Below are positions 1 through 8,253 of a DNA stretch of 64,000 nucleotides, piece by piece; positions within the stretch are counted from its first letter, which is position 1; the number at the start of each line of letters is the position of its first letter. The DNA is taken from assembly GCA_018223365.1 (NCBI GenBank), contig JAGTTP010000001.1:496001-560000 (forward strand), in the 5' to 3' direction. The DNA is from Clostridiaceae bacterium Marseille-Q4145 (lineage in GTDB: Bacteria > Bacillota > Clostridia > Lachnospirales > Lachnospiraceae). The position numbers were made by a program, and so were the translations under genes. Below the pieces are notes generated by a model. The model saw only the letters and a list, made by a program, of their open reading frames with translations, searched no databases and had not been told where the DNA came from.

Positions 1-266
1 TTTGCAGCTTTCGCAATGCCTGCTTTTCTAGTCTTTTTAACAGGTTTCCTTTTGGCAGCTGCTTCTTCTGCAGCAGATTCTTTCACTGCTTCTTTATCTG
101 GCTCTTTCATACTGTTTTCTGCCTCAACAAGTACTTTTTCTTCTGCTGTCACCGGCTTATTGACTTTTACCTTAGTAAGCAATTCCGATTTTCTAATACA
201 ATAGCGCCATGATAGTGATTTCGCTTCTTTCTCCCCAAAAAACGGATTTAAAAACGATTGCCACAT
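1..266 (-). CDS. Lys/Ala/Glu-rich protein, N-terminal part (runs off the window)
   Basis: The minus strand reads open from an ATG at 266 to the window edge. The last two thirds have clear low-complexity coding character, rich in Lys, Ala and Glu (KRKPVKKTRKAGIAKAA near the edge). Such compositions are common in small Lachnospiraceae DNA-binding or DUF6465-like proteins, but the diagnostic part lies outside the window. The start is uncertain: the ATG at 266 overlaps the end of the upstream zinc-ribbon gene by 19 bases, a TTG at 182 is another option, and neither has a strong ribosome binding site. Confidence 0.45.
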   Translation of the reverse strand, partial: MWQSFLNPFFGEKEAKSLSWRYCIRKSELLTKVKVNKPVTAEEKVLVEAENSMKEPDKEAVKESAAEEAAAKRKPVKKTRKAGIAKAA

Positions 267-616
267 TTGGGGCAGTAATCAAAGTTTTCGGTTGTTTCAT
301 ATCCACAATGACTGCAATGACGGTATGAATAACGTCCCTGATCGACTCTCCGTAGATATTCCGGCCGTATTTCCACTGAAGATCCGCGTTCGATTTCTTT
401 TCCAATTTCTGAATCCAATTCGTACATAGAGCCACAACAACTTGTTGTCACATAATAGTGTTTATTCCATTTAAAGCATGGAATAAAAAATAGAGATAAA
501 ACGGTATATGTCATGAACACCTGATACCTGCCATATCTTCCACAGATATTACAAATCATCTGCTGTGAAAAATCCAGGTCTTTTCTCCCATCTGTAATTC
601 CCATCATGAAAAACAT
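248..616 (-). CDS. Zinc-ribbon membrane-associated protein
   Basis: A 122-residue protein with an N-terminal CNIC pair near residue 22, a hydrophobic stretch (about residues 34-47) that could be one membrane segment, a CCG pattern near residue 60, and a C-terminal zinc ribbon with two Cys pairs (CSHCG and CPKCG) ending two residues before the stop. It resembles the zinc_ribbon_15 type seen in Firmicutes. An AGAAGGG ribosome binding site precedes the ATG. Function is unknown; the metal site suggests a structural zinc. It lies downstream of the phosphoesterase on the same strand. Confidence 0.7.
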   Translation of the reverse strand: MFFMMGITDGRKDLDFSQQMICNICGRYGRYQVFMTYTVLSLFFIPCFKWNKHYYVTTSCCGSMYELDSEIGKEIERGSSVEIRPEYLRRVDQGRYSYRHCSHCGYETTENFDYCPKCGNRF

Positions 617-628
617 AATTTTTCCCTT

Positions 629-1369
629 CTAATCAACAATCTTTTCCGGTGTAAAATTCAGATAATCTCCTGATACCAAATGATAACAGATCCCATGATG
701 CATGCCACGGATACTGTCGGCATAACGTAGTTTTCCATGGCAGTGAGAATATACAACATGTTCTGCCCCATACTCCTCTGCCATCTGTGTAAATACGCTT
801 TCTATTTCCATAATATTGGTAGGTGGATAATGAAGAAACATGATATATTTTTTAAACCCGGCATTTTTCGCAGCTTCAAAAGACATTCTTAGTCTTTCTG
901 CTTCCCGCTGCACTAATTTTTGCGCCTGCTTTTCATCATCCGGATTCCAGCTGATAATCTGCCCTTTTGCATTTATGAGAAATGGTCCTTCGAACGTGTA
1001 GCCCTTGGTTCCTACAAGCGCATAATCGTGATAGCAATAATAATTATTCTGCAGGAAATGTAACCGCGGTTCGTATTGCTCGTTTAACAAAGCCGTCTTT
1101 TTGGCATTCCAAAACATATCATGATTTCCACGCAGCAATATTTTCTCTCCCGGAAGATTAGCTATGAACTCCAGATCAGGTTTTGCATCAGCCAGTTTTC
1201 TTCCCCAGGAATGATCACCGGTAATCACAAACGTATCCCCGCTTTGAATGATCCTATTACAATTCTGCTCTATTTTTTCTTCATGATTCTTCCAGACTTT
1301 TCCAAACTTATCCATCGGCTTATGAGCCATAAATGACAAGTGCATATCTCCAAGTGCATATAATGCCAT
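629..1369 (-). CDS. Calcineurin-like metallophosphoesterase
   Basis: About 246 residues starting MALYALGDMHLSF. The metal-binding motifs of the calcineurin-like phosphoesterase family are visible in order: GDMH (D-x-H), GDHSWG (GDxx), GNHDMFW (GNHD), a later LHYPP, and SHCHGKLRY (GHxH-like) near the C terminus. These ligands bind two divalent metals that hydrolyse a phosphoester; the substrate cannot be told. The frame stays open upstream to an ATG at 1477, but homologous proteins normally begin just before the D-x-H strand, so the start at 1369 is preferred. It is followed by the zinc-ribbon gene after 12 bases. Confidence 0.82.
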   Translation of the reverse strand: MALYALGDMHLSFMAHKPMDKFGKVWKNHEEKIEQNCNRIIQSGDTFVITGDHSWGRKLADAKPDLEFIANLPGEKILLRGNHDMFWNAKKTALLNEQYEPRLHFLQNNYYCYHDYALVGTKGYTFEGPFLINAKGQIISWNPDDEKQAQKLVQREAERLRMSFEAAKNAGFKKYIMFLHYPPTNIMEIESVFTQMAEEYGAEHVVYSHCHGKLRYADSIRGMHHGICYHLVSGDYLNFTPEKIVD

Positions 1370-1654
1370 ATTCTTAAATACAACTCTCTTTCCCTTATAG
1401 GTGATCGAATCCTGCAATGAACTCATTAAGTATAGCCTATTTTTTACTCTTATAAAGTGAAAAAAGTGAATTTTCACTTTTAACTCTGAGTCCCATTATA
1501 TTGACTCATTCCTCTGAAGTAAACCAAGTCACGTCATCGTACGATGTAGTAGAATTCATCCGAAATTTTCTATCTTCCCACCCTCTTTTTCTTGCGTTCT
1601 ATACATTCTGGCTCTATGATAAGAACAGGATAATATACTTGGAGGGATCTCATC

Positions 1655-2761
1655 ATGAAACTTATGGAACTGCCCGGTGGCGATACACTTCATCATTATA
1701 AGAAGTCTCTGGTTCTTTGTTTTGCCGGACCACGGGATGTTTTAAGTACTGGTCCCATTGGTGGCGGTTTCCGTACTGATCTGCAGGCAGTTTTCAATAA
1801 CGATTGCAATCCGGGCGCCGGTATGTCCTGTGAACTCAGGGCTGATACTTACGAAGAACATATGAGGCTCCTGGCATTGGAAGACTTAGGGCTTGATCCA
1901 AAACACTGTACCGGACTTGCCACTGCTGCCAGCATGCATAACGTTTCCATCACGACCATGAACTATGAAGATTTTTCTGTAACCGCCATTGTTACCGGTG
2001 GCATCCGTGTCAATGCCAGCCGAGTAGGTGATCCGGCTGCCTGGCATGAAAAATCCGGTATCTCTGAACCAACAAAACCAGGAACAATCAATATCATCCT
2101 TCATATAGATGCAGCACTTTCCCCAGGCGCTCTGGCACGGGCGCTGGTCACTTGTACAGAAGCTAAGACTGCGGCAATCCAGGAACTGCTCGCACCTAGC
2201 CGTTACTCCAGCGGTATCGCCACCGGCTCCGGAACAGATGGAACAATCCTGATAGCAAATCCATTGTCCTCTACCTATCTGACTAATGCTGGAAAACATT
2301 GCAAATTAGGGGAATATATCGGAAGAACAGTAAAAAAAGCTGTGAAGGAAGCTCTTGACCGTCAGTCCGGGCTCAATCCTGCCTTCCAGCATAATATATT
2401 GAATCGTATGGATCGTTTTGGCATCACAGAAGATAGCTTATGGAGTACTTATTTACAGAAATTATCCGAAAAAGAAAAGAAGCTCTCACCATTTGTACGT
2501 GCAGAATTTGAAGATTGTCTGTCTCGGCTCTGCCACAATGATACCTTGGTAACCTACACCTCTCTCTATGCCCACCTGATGGATCAACTGGACTGGGGAC
2601 TATTATCTCCGGATGAGACCATTCCGGCTGGAAAACAGATTCTGAACCTTGCCGGGTTCCCTACAGATGCTCACTGTTCCTGCTCAGATGATCAAAATCC
2701 AATAGCAAAGATGGCTGATTTCTATCTACAGGGATTGGTGGAACTGATAATGAAACAGTAA
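1655..2761 (+). CDS. cbiZ: Adenosylcobinamide amidohydrolase CbiZ
   Basis: A 368-residue protein carrying the CbiZ family signature regions: LSTGPIGGGF near residue 30, GLATAASMHN around 87, the VTGGIRVNASRVGD stretch, and SSGIATGSGTDG near 185. CbiZ removes the aminopropanol side chain from salvaged cobinamides or pseudocobalamin so that cobyric acid can be rebuilt into the preferred cobamide. An AGGAGGGA-like site (TTGGAGGGATC) sits just upstream of the ATG. No riboswitch is evident in its own leader, although a cobalamin-type riboswitch lies 3.5 kb downstream. It stands alone here, without cob/cbi genes, consistent with a salvage role. Confidence 0.88.
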   Translation: MKLMELPGGDTLHHYKKSLVLCFAGPRDVLSTGPIGGGFRTDLQAVFNNDCNPGAGMSCELRADTYEEHMRLLALEDLGLDPKHCTGLATAASMHNVSITTMNYEDFSVTAIVTGGIRVNASRVGDPAAWHEKSGISEPTKPGTINIILHIDAALSPGALARALVTCTEAKTAAIQELLAPSRYSSGIATGSGTDGTILIANPLSSTYLTNAGKHCKLGEYIGRTVKKAVKEALDRQSGLNPAFQHNILNRMDRFGITEDSLWSTYLQKLSEKEKKLSPFVRAEFEDCLSRLCHNDTLVTYTSLYAHLMDQLDWGLLSPDETIPAGKQILNLAGFPTDAHCSCSDDQNPIAKMADFYLQGLVELIMKQ

Positions 2762-2883
2762 TACATAAATGTCATTATGACATACTCCCTCCACTTGGCT
2801 TATGCTTAAAGTTCGGACTTCTCGTTCGATTACCTTATTGGACAAAACATAGGCGAGCTTTTCCATTGTCAAATATCTGTTTC

Positions 2884-2941
2884 CGAAATTTACGCAAATA
2901 ATCTACTATGTACGGGTTTTACCCGGTTTGCGCAAATTTCG
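2884..2941. repeat. Long inverted repeat (hairpin)
   Basis: CGAAATTTACGCAAA at 2884-2898 and TTTGCGCAAATTTCG at 2927-2941 are complementary with one mismatch, enclosing a 28-base loop. It lies in the gap between cbiZ and the RhuM remnant, together with the short palindrome TGTCATTATGACA near 2770. No T-run follows directly, so it may be a MITE end or a structured terminator rather than a canonical one. Confidence 0.5.
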
Positions 2942-2984
2942 TAGCATAAGCTTTTTACTATTTTGAAACTCACACAGCATCAAA

Positions 2985-3356
2985 TTAATTGAATTGCCGA
3001 GGATTCCCGCTTATTGTCCTAAATCTTGTTGCAATCACTGATTTAATGCGGTATCCAAGAGATATAATCATATCAAGATTATAATGAGGAATTTGCCTTG
3101 TCACCTCACGGTTTCCTTCTTTTCGAACCTGTCGGAAATTCCGACAGGTTGAAACTTCCTCTAATTCACCCTCCTCATAAATATGCTTGATATGTTCTAC
3201 TACGTTTGTTCGAGAAGTTTGGAATAATTCTGACATCTGCTGTTGTGTCAGCCATACTGTATCATCTTCTATTTTAACTTCTATATTTGTCTGTCCATTA
3301 TCTGTCTGGTATATGAGAATTTCCCCGCATTCACCTGTTCCAATTTTATCTGCCAT
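2985..3356 (-). pseudogene. RhuM family protein, truncated
   Basis: The N-terminal domain of the RhuM/virulence-associated family is recognisable: ILIYQTDNGQTNIEVKIEDDTVWLTQ, the TSRTNVVEHIKHIYEEGEL helix-turn-helix region, and the family hallmark YNLDMIISLGYRIKS. Full-length members have over 300 residues and continue with GTQFRIWATN after this point; here the frame degenerates and stops after about 123 residues. The start is placed at MADKIGTGE. RhuM genes often travel with accessory DNA. A second, shorter remnant of the same family is at 48032-48313. Confidence 0.75.
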
Positions 3357-3429
3357 ATCACCACTCCAATCCATTACTTCTGGATTATAAAATGTGAACG
3401 CATGCGTTCACTATTATCCCAACTAATCT

Positions 3430-4194
3430 CTATCTTCTATAACACGATTCTGCTTTGCGTTCAAAAACAAATTCTGAATCGGATGATAAATCAGAACGGA
3501 ACGAATAGCCAAGCCTGTCAAATTTCTGAATTTCCACCGGATTCTCAATCTCATTTTCTGCCATGAATCTGACCATTTCGCCACGAGCCATCTTCGCATA
3601 GGTACCTTTTGTTACCAGCTTATTTCCAGCTAACTCACAAAATGTCACCGTAATATATCTGTCCTGTGGTGTCAGATATTTTTCTATACATTTAGAATAT
3701 TCTTTTGAAGCCAAATTGATGATAATCCTGCTGTCATCGATTACTGCACGGTATAATAAGTTTCCCCAATACTCATACAGATTTTTGTCATCTCCTATTA
3801 CAACTTTCGCCTGCATTTCCAAACGATAAGGAGTTACTCCATCCATCGGTTTCAGAACACCATAAAATGCCGATAGTATTCTCAAATGGCTTTGAATATA
3901 CGCAAACTGCCCATCTTCAAACACGGTTGGACCCATATACTGAAATGCTATTCCATCATATGACAGTACAGCCGGTGTAAGCATCTGGTAAAGGTTCATA
4001 TTTTCCAGTCTATGAAAATTCTGTTCTGCAATTTTGTCATTACATTTCCAGATCGCCTTCAATTCCTCTTTTGACTTATCTTTCAACCAGTTTAATATCT
4101 CTGTTGTCTGATCAATAAACTCCGGCAATCCAACTGGCTCTATACTGTCAATATCTCTAATCATCTTTTTGGCAGGTGATAATATAATCTTCAT
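3430..4194 (-). CDS. yaaA: Peroxide stress protein YaaA
   Basis: A 254-residue member of the YaaA/UPF0246 (DUF328) family, beginning MKIILSPAKKM, with the conserved YDGIAFQYMGP and ILSAFYGVLKPMDGVTPYRLEM segments and a C-terminal FAK-like YAKMARGEMVRFM stretch. In E. coli YaaA lowers free iron and so limits oxidative DNA damage under peroxide stress. The ATG shares one base with the TGA of bcp (TGATG), so translation is coupled to a peroxidase gene, which fits the family's role. The preceding TTG in frame is less likely. Confidence 0.9.
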   Translation of the reverse strand: MKIILSPAKKMIRDIDSIEPVGLPEFIDQTTEILNWLKDKSKEELKAIWKCNDKIAEQNFHRLENMNLYQMLTPAVLSYDGIAFQYMGPTVFEDGQFAYIQSHLRILSAFYGVLKPMDGVTPYRLEMQAKVVIGDDKNLYEYWGNLLYRAVIDDSRIIINLASKEYSKCIEKYLTPQDRYITVTFCELAGNKLVTKGTYAKMARGEMVRFMAENEIENPVEIQKFDRLGYSFRSDLSSDSEFVFERKAESCYRR

Positions 4195-4649
4195 CAAGCT
4201 AATTCCTTAAGCATATTTTCAGGATCATCTGCTGCCTTAACTTTATCGTTGGCTTTGATAATGACTCCATGCTCATCAATAAGATATGTGGTTCTTACCA
4301 CCCCCATAGAAACTTTTCCATAGTTTTTCTTTTCTTTCCAGACATCATATGCTTCAATCACTTTACGTTCCGGATCAGCTAAAAGCGTAAATACCAGTCC
4401 GTATTTTTCCTCAAATTTCTTGTGGGATGCTACGGAATCTTTACTTACACCAAGAATAACCGCACCTTTTTCAGTAAACTGAGGATAGCGATCTGAAAAA
4501 CCACATGCCTGTTTCGTGCAGCCTGCTGTGTTATCCTTTGGGTAAAAATATAAAATTACCTTTTTACCTGCATAATCGCTTAACTTATGTATTTCTCCAT
4601 TCTGATCCGGCAATGCAAAATCTGGCGCCTTTGTTCCTACTTCTAACAT
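4194..4649 (-). CDS. bcp: Thioredoxin-dependent thiol peroxidase (Bcp/PrxQ)
   Basis: A 151-residue peroxiredoxin of the BCP/PrxQ type: GTKAPDFALPDQNGE at the start, the peroxidatic site FYPKDNTAGCTKQACGFSD with Cys at about 44 and a second Cys five residues later (typical resolving Cys of PrxQ), and the LLADPERKVIEAYDVW stretch. It reduces hydroperoxides in the cytoplasm using thioredoxin. A GGAGG site precedes the ATG. It forms an operon with the upstream 69-aa membrane protein and downstream yaaA, giving a small oxidative-stress unit. Confidence 0.92.
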   Translation of the reverse strand: MLEVGTKAPDFALPDQNGEIHKLSDYAGKKVILYFYPKDNTAGCTKQACGFSDRYPQFTEKGAVILGVSKDSVASHKKFEEKYGLVFTLLADPERKVIEAYDVWKEKKNYGKVSMGVVRTTYLIDEHGVIIKANDKVKAADDPENMLKELA

Positions 4650-4652
4650 GTA

Positions 4653-4862
4653 TTATTCCTCCACTTCTTTTGCTTCCGCCTGTTTTTTTGCTTTCTTCTT
4701 TCCCGAAATCATTTTGTGTCCTGTATAAACTGACATGATCATGCATATCAAAGAACCAAACGCAAAATATTTATGCGCTTCTTTTAACCCTCTATATCCG
4801 GTATAAAAAGTCCCAAACATTGTAATAACTGCTCCGATTGACCAATATTTATGTGCTTTCAT
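4653..4862 (-). CDS. Small two-helix membrane protein (DUF6219-like)
   Basis: A 69-residue protein with two hydrophobic segments (about residues 8-24 and 32-48), each preceded by an AHKYW/AHKYF motif, and a Lys/Glu-rich cytoplasmic tail. The internal duplication AHKYWSIGAV / AHKYFAFGSL suggests a repeated hairpin. It resembles the DUF6219 family as I remember it. It ends three bases before bcp, so it is probably the first gene of the bcp-yaaA operon. Function unknown. Confidence 0.75.
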   Translation of the reverse strand: MKAHKYWSIGAVITMFGTFYTGYRGLKEAHKYFAFGSLICMIMSVYTGHKMISGKKKAKKQAEAKEVEE

Positions 4863-4979
4863 ACTTACACCTCCTACTTAATGTACATTATATCAGATTT
4901 TCAATAACATGGTCTATATCATTCTTAAAATACTATACCTCTGTCTTCCACTACATGCAGCATCCTGTACAGGAATATA

Positions 4980-5147
4980 CCAGTTTTTATACTTGAAAAT
5001 GGTTCTGTCAGATTAACTAATTCCGCTGTATATGCCATGCAAATGCTTCAGGCTCAAATGGCTGGCGAAGCAGAAAATTCCGGCCTTACCTCTGATGAAG
5101 CAGTCATGGATCTTGTAAAAGAAGTCCGTGCAGAAAATGAGTTATAA
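4980..5147 (+). pseudogene. C-terminal fragment of an antitoxin-like protein
   Basis: In frame with a TAA stop ending at 5147, the DNA reads ENGSVRLTNSAVYAMQM followed by LQAQMAGEAENSGLTSD and VMDLVKEVRAENEL. This 'MAGEAE..GL.(T/S)(D/E)..V..L(V)KE(V/I)R' tail is typical of small AbrB/MazE-like or RelB-like antitoxin tails in Firmicutes. A stop lies upstream at about 4927 and no plausible start with a ribosome binding site exists, so it is a relic. No toxin gene accompanies it. Confidence 0.5.
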
Positions 5148-5186
5148 TGAGAGTTTCTTAACAATTCTTAATTATCTGACTACTCA

Positions 5187-5214
5187 TTGTTTTTTCTGTC
5201 TCTTATGATATAAT
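5187..5214 (+). promoter_or_regulatory. Promoter of the riboswitch transcript
   Basis: A TATAAT -10 box at 5209-5214 is preceded, 16 bases upstream, by TTGTTT (5187-5192), a moderate -35. The transcript would begin near 5221, right at the 5' side of the riboswitch. Confidence 0.55.
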
Positions 5215-5221
5215 CATGCCA

Positions 5222-5395
5222 TAGAATCATCAGGTAGTCGGTGGGACTCCGGCGCGATTGCGACCCTGTGAACGATCAAATACCATTGATCAAAGCCAGA
5301 ACCTGATCTATACGCATCCAACTGCTTGCGCTCATGAGCACAGAATGCATTCCAGAACATATTAATTGTTTTGAATGCACGCTGTGCTTTTTTAT
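5222..5395 (+). promoter_or_regulatory. Cobalamin-type riboswitch with intrinsic-terminator expression platform
   Basis: ATCAGGT (5229-5235) pairs perfectly with ACCTGAT (5301-5307) to close the element. Inside are the cobalamin-class landmarks GTCGGTG..ACTCCGGCGCG and GACCCTGTGA, a GATCAA/TTGATC hairpin, and AAAGCCAGAACCTG as the 3' conserved box. Downstream, GCACAG + TGCATTC (from 5338) pair with GAATGCA + CTGTGC (to 5387), followed by a T-run: an intrinsic terminator. This fits a B12-repressed leader (B12 binding favours termination). The regulated gene seems to have decayed. Confidence 0.75.
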
Positions 5396-5486
5396 TTTTA
5401 TAGAGGAGGTGGGTCCAGTGAACTACGTATAAAATAATTTTTTTAACGTAAATTCTATTAAAAATGTATATGGAAAGGAGACCTGT

Positions 5487-5615
5487 ATGAGAAGAAAACG
5501 TATTTCACGCAACATATGTTCCCTGTTGTTAGTCACCTTGTTATACTCAAAGTCTGGATTAGGCAATCGACTGGACGATTGTGAAATCGCATATCAGACA
5601 TATGGGAATTCTTAA
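5487..5615 (+). CDS. Short secreted-protein remnant downstream of the riboswitch
   Basis: A 42-residue frame with an excellent AAAGGAG site 6 bases before the ATG. It begins MRRKRISRN followed by a hydrophobic core (ICSLLLVTLLY), like a signal peptide, then stops after NRLDDCEIAYQTYGNS. Position under a B12-type riboswitch suggests the remains of a cobalamin-uptake gene such as a binding lipoprotein, but too little is left to prove this. It overlaps the next membrane-protein frame. Confidence 0.45.
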   Translation: MRRKRISRNICSLLLVTLLYSKSGLGNRLDDCEIAYQTYGNS

Positions 5616-6018
5616 TATGATACGCACATTAGAATGGTGTCTTTTTCCAATTAGTATCCTGGTACTCCATATCAATTATGGAATCTACCAGTACATTGTC
5701 ATCAAAAAAACAGAAACTGAAAAATCATTAATTCCACGATATACGTTTTTTTATATTTTCGTAGCCGCAATAACCATGTACTATACCTCATGGATGCTCG
5801 GAAAGACAATAACAACTATTTATGATAATCTTTTATACTATTATCACATCACATCCATTAGTGGGTATGAAATTACTTATGCCTTAAGATTCCTGTTTAT
5901 CTTAGAAGCACTATTTTATGCCTTCTACTTTAAAAATAAGAATCTATATTCCGGTTTTCGGATTATAAGACTTTTGTATCTGCTATGCTACATTATCATA
6001 TTTTTTCTGCCACTATAA
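5602..6018 (+). CDS. Hypothetical four-helix membrane protein
   Basis: About 138 residues with four hydrophobic segments, roughly at residues 10-30, 48-66, 82-100 and 118-138 counting from MGILNMIRTLEW. No known family is recognised. In-frame GTG (5581) and ATG (5617) are alternative starts; none has a strong ribosome binding site, and the frame overlaps the end of the short riboswitch-linked ORF. It may be translationally coupled to that ORF or be a remnant of a larger membrane protein. Confidence 0.5.
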   Translation: MGILNMIRTLEWCLFPISILVLHINYGIYQYIVIKKTETEKSLIPRYTFFYIFVAAITMYYTSWMLGKTITTIYDNLLYYYHITSISGYEITYALRFLFILEALFYAFYFKNKNLYSGFRIIRLLYLLCYIIIFFLPL

Positions 6019-6024
6019 AACTGT

Positions 6025-6063
6025 AAAAAAAATCCGAAGCGCCCACCGGTCTTCGGATTTTCT
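6025..6063. terminator. Bidirectional terminator
   Basis: AATCCGAAG (6031-6039) pairs with CTTCGGATT (6051-6059); there is an A-run before and a T-run after. It separates the converging membrane-protein gene and the isomerase gene. Confidence 0.85.
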
Positions 6064-6064
6064 C

Positions 6065-6943
6065 TTACAGCTTTCCCATCTTCAAATATTCTTCCAACTG
6101 CTCTCTGTTCTCCGTGATATACTCATAGGTCACATAATCCGGATTGATCCGTTCCACCAGCCCTCTGACCCCAGAATCGGTGAACGGCTGATGTTTATCA
6201 ATTGCGAAAATATGGGTAAACACTTCACACATCTGCGTACTGGGATCATCCGACAGCGTGTGTGGCTCTGAGAGCCAATGTTTCACATATTCGCCAGTGA
6301 GTGATTGCTGCAGGTGGATGCCGCGGATATACGGAATCATCTCCTCTTGAGCGTCCAGCATCCGGTGCAGATATGCTACTGCTTCGGTCTGATTGACCAA
6401 GTCATGATTGGTATGCAGGAAATGTCCCGTATCCAGCATGAAGCCCTTTTTTTCATAATGCACCAGATCCAGCAGCAGCCGGGTTGTATCCGGATTCAGG
6501 AAATTCAATCCCGGCCACCATAAGTTTTCCATGAGAAACCAGAATGGGTAATCCTGACCATCCAAAAGCTCATTGATCAGATCCGCAGATGCCCGGATCA
6601 CTTCTTCGTCCGTGTGTTTCAACTTATACGTAAAACTCTCCTCCGGGTCAACCTGAGTTACATGAAATACCACATATTCCGCGCCCATTTCACGGGCCGT
6701 CTCCAGATTATCCCGGTAATGGTCTATGAGCATCTTGCGATCAAGATTCATCCAGTCACTGGCACAGCATAAATGTACTCCTACTACCATATCCGGATTC
6801 ACTTTTCCTTGTGTATCTTTGGATAAGGGCATCAGTTCCAATCCCTTTAATCCCAGATTCGTGTAGAAATGCTTCAAATCATCTGCAGAGGAAAATCTCT
6901 GCAGATCGTCATCTGAAACAGAAAAATTCATCATCTCTTTCAT
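6065..6943 (-). CDS. Sugar phosphate isomerase/epimerase-like TIM-barrel protein
   Basis: About 292 residues of the xylose-isomerase-like TIM-barrel superfamily (AP endonuclease 2 type). Visible features: LGLKGLELMPL (strand 2), VVGVHLCC, AREMGAEYVVFHVTQV, an acidic metal ligand in FLMENLWWPG, and GFMLDTGHFLHTNHD with Asp and His ligands, then GIHLQQSLTG. Substrate unknown. The frame is open 32 codons further upstream, but that extension is encoded by a dispersed repeat (6981-7105), so I start at MKEMMNFS, which has a GAGGTG site 11 bases upstream. Confidence 0.8.
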   Translation of the reverse strand: MKEMMNFSVSDDDLQRFSSADDLKHFYTNLGLKGLELMPLSKDTQGKVNPDMVVGVHLCCASDWMNLDRKMLIDHYRDNLETAREMGAEYVVFHVTQVDPEESFTYKLKHTDEEVIRASADLINELLDGQDYPFWFLMENLWWPGLNFLNPDTTRLLLDLVHYEKKGFMLDTGHFLHTNHDLVNQTEAVAYLHRMLDAQEEMIPYIRGIHLQQSLTGEYVKHWLSEPHTLSDDPSTQMCEVFTHIFAIDKHQPFTDSGVRGLVERINPDYVTYEYITENREQLEEYLKMGKL

Positions 6944-6980
6944 TGTTACATTTTTCACCTCAAAGCCATATTTAATGTCC

Positions 6981-7105
6981 GCCCTTTTCGAAAACATAGG
7001 AACTCGCGGCCACCAATCTGCGTTTCTGGCCCATTTCACCTACGAAATCTTGTTGTGGCACTGGAAAACAGGAACTGGAGCAGGGGTGGACGTGATATAG
7101 ACCCA
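6981..7105. repeat. Dispersed repeat, copy 1 (core)
   Basis: About 125 bp nearly identical to the cores of the copies at 8371-8545 and 8661-8836, from GCCCTTTTCGAAAACATAGG through GGTGGACGTGATATAGACCC. It abuts the 5' end of the isomerase gene and adds a spurious N-terminal reading frame to it. Confidence 0.85.
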
Positions 7106-7341
7106 TTACCTAAAAGCATTATTTTACATATCCATTTGTTATATATTTTTGTTGTATTTTTAGGCGCTGTATGTTATTATATGCACATAGCACATACTAA
7201 TCTGTTAATTCTCATTCTCGGAAGCTCACTTCGAGCAAATATCCCCGACAATGAACCACAACTAAAGATGGATCTGCTCAGAATTCCGGGAAAGGAGTCT
7301 CCATTCTGTGTAAGTTCCGCTACTCAAAAAGGAGTCTTTTT

Positions 7342-8247
7342 ATTGTAGTAACAAAACACCATATCAACTGGCATAAAGCTTTTCTTTCCGGTTTTCAAAT
7401 TGAGCTGGATCAATGGAATGATATGCTTACCTGGCATTCTGAATTTATTCTGAACAAAGGGCAACGTCGGCTGGATGGATTAATTGTCAAGCATCCAGAA
7501 AGCCCTCCCATCCCTTCTCCCATTGCAGGAATCTTTCGGCAATACAACGCCGTCGACTATAAAGGTCCTGATGAAAGCATGACCATATCCAACTATTTTA
7601 AAGCTCTTTCTTATGCCTACAGCATTCCTGATTATCTGAATGATTCTTCAGCAGTCAACCAGGTTACTCTGACTCTGGTATCTCATCGTTTTCCCAGAAA
7701 ACTTATTCATTATCTGCAAGAGAAATTTTCTTCTACTTCCTCAAAAATACTTGAAAAAGTTTCTAATGGGATATACTATATGTATAACTATATGATACCC
7801 GTTCAGCTGATCGTCCTGTCTCAGCTTGACCCGTCTGAATATCTGTGGCTCTCCTGTCTGTCTAAACACATTACAGCAGAGACACCACTTGTAAATCTCA
7901 GACAGGCTTATGCACCACATCAGGACGATCCACTTTATCAAACTATTATGGATGCTATCATCCGGGCCAATCTTTCGGAAGGAGGAGAATCTCTTATGTG
8001 TGACGCTTTATATGAACTTTTTGCTGACCAACTGGATCAACGCCATCAGGAAGGCATAACAGAAGGTATAAGTCAAGGTATAAGTCAGGGCATTAGCCAA
8101 GGCATTAGTCAAGGCATTAACCAGGGTATTAGTCAAAGTATGAATCTTATTCTTAAACTTATCTCGGACAATCGCAGTTCTGAAATTGAACGTGTTGCTT
8201 CCGATCCGGTTTATCGACAATTACTTATTAAGGAATATCATTTGTAA
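7342..8247 (+). CDS. Rpn/PD-(D/E)XK-type putative transposase-nuclease protein
   Basis: A protein of the Firmicutes family related to Rpn recombination-promoting nucleases (PD-(D/E)XK fold). Recognisable are INWHKAFLSGFQIEL, LDGLIVKH, FRQYNAVDYKGPDE (acidic and Lys of the nuclease core), YFKALSYAYSI, and a long helical C-terminal part. An in-frame GISQ repeat (five to six copies) lies near residue 245. The first ATG is at 7423, but homology begins earlier; an AAGGAG site at 7330 is followed by ATT (7342), so the original start may be ATT or a mutated ATG. It may therefore be a recently disabled gene. Confidence 0.65.
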   Translation: MVVTKHHINWHKAFLSGFQIELDQWNDMLTWHSEFILNKGQRRLDGLIVKHPESPPIPSPIAGIFRQYNAVDYKGPDESMTISNYFKALSYAYSIPDYLNDSSAVNQVTLTLVSHRFPRKLIHYLQEKFSSTSSKILEKVSNGIYYMYNYMIPVQLIVLSQLDPSEYLWLSCLSKHITAETPLVNLRQAYAPHQDDPLYQTIMDAIIRANLSEGGESLMCDALYELFADQLDQRHQEGITEGISQGISQGISQGISQGINQGISQSMNLILKLISDNRSSEIERVASDPVYRQLLIKEYHL

Positions 8248-8253
8248 TTTTTT

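Noticed and set aside
1501..1701. 66-codon plus-strand frame before cbiZ
   Set aside because: It overlaps the cbiZ start in another frame and has no ribosome binding site; the strong site belongs to cbiZ.
8060..8150. Short direct repeats in the Rpn-type gene that could suggest a CRISPR array
   Set aside because: They are contiguous 12-bp in-frame codon repeats (GISQ) without spacers.
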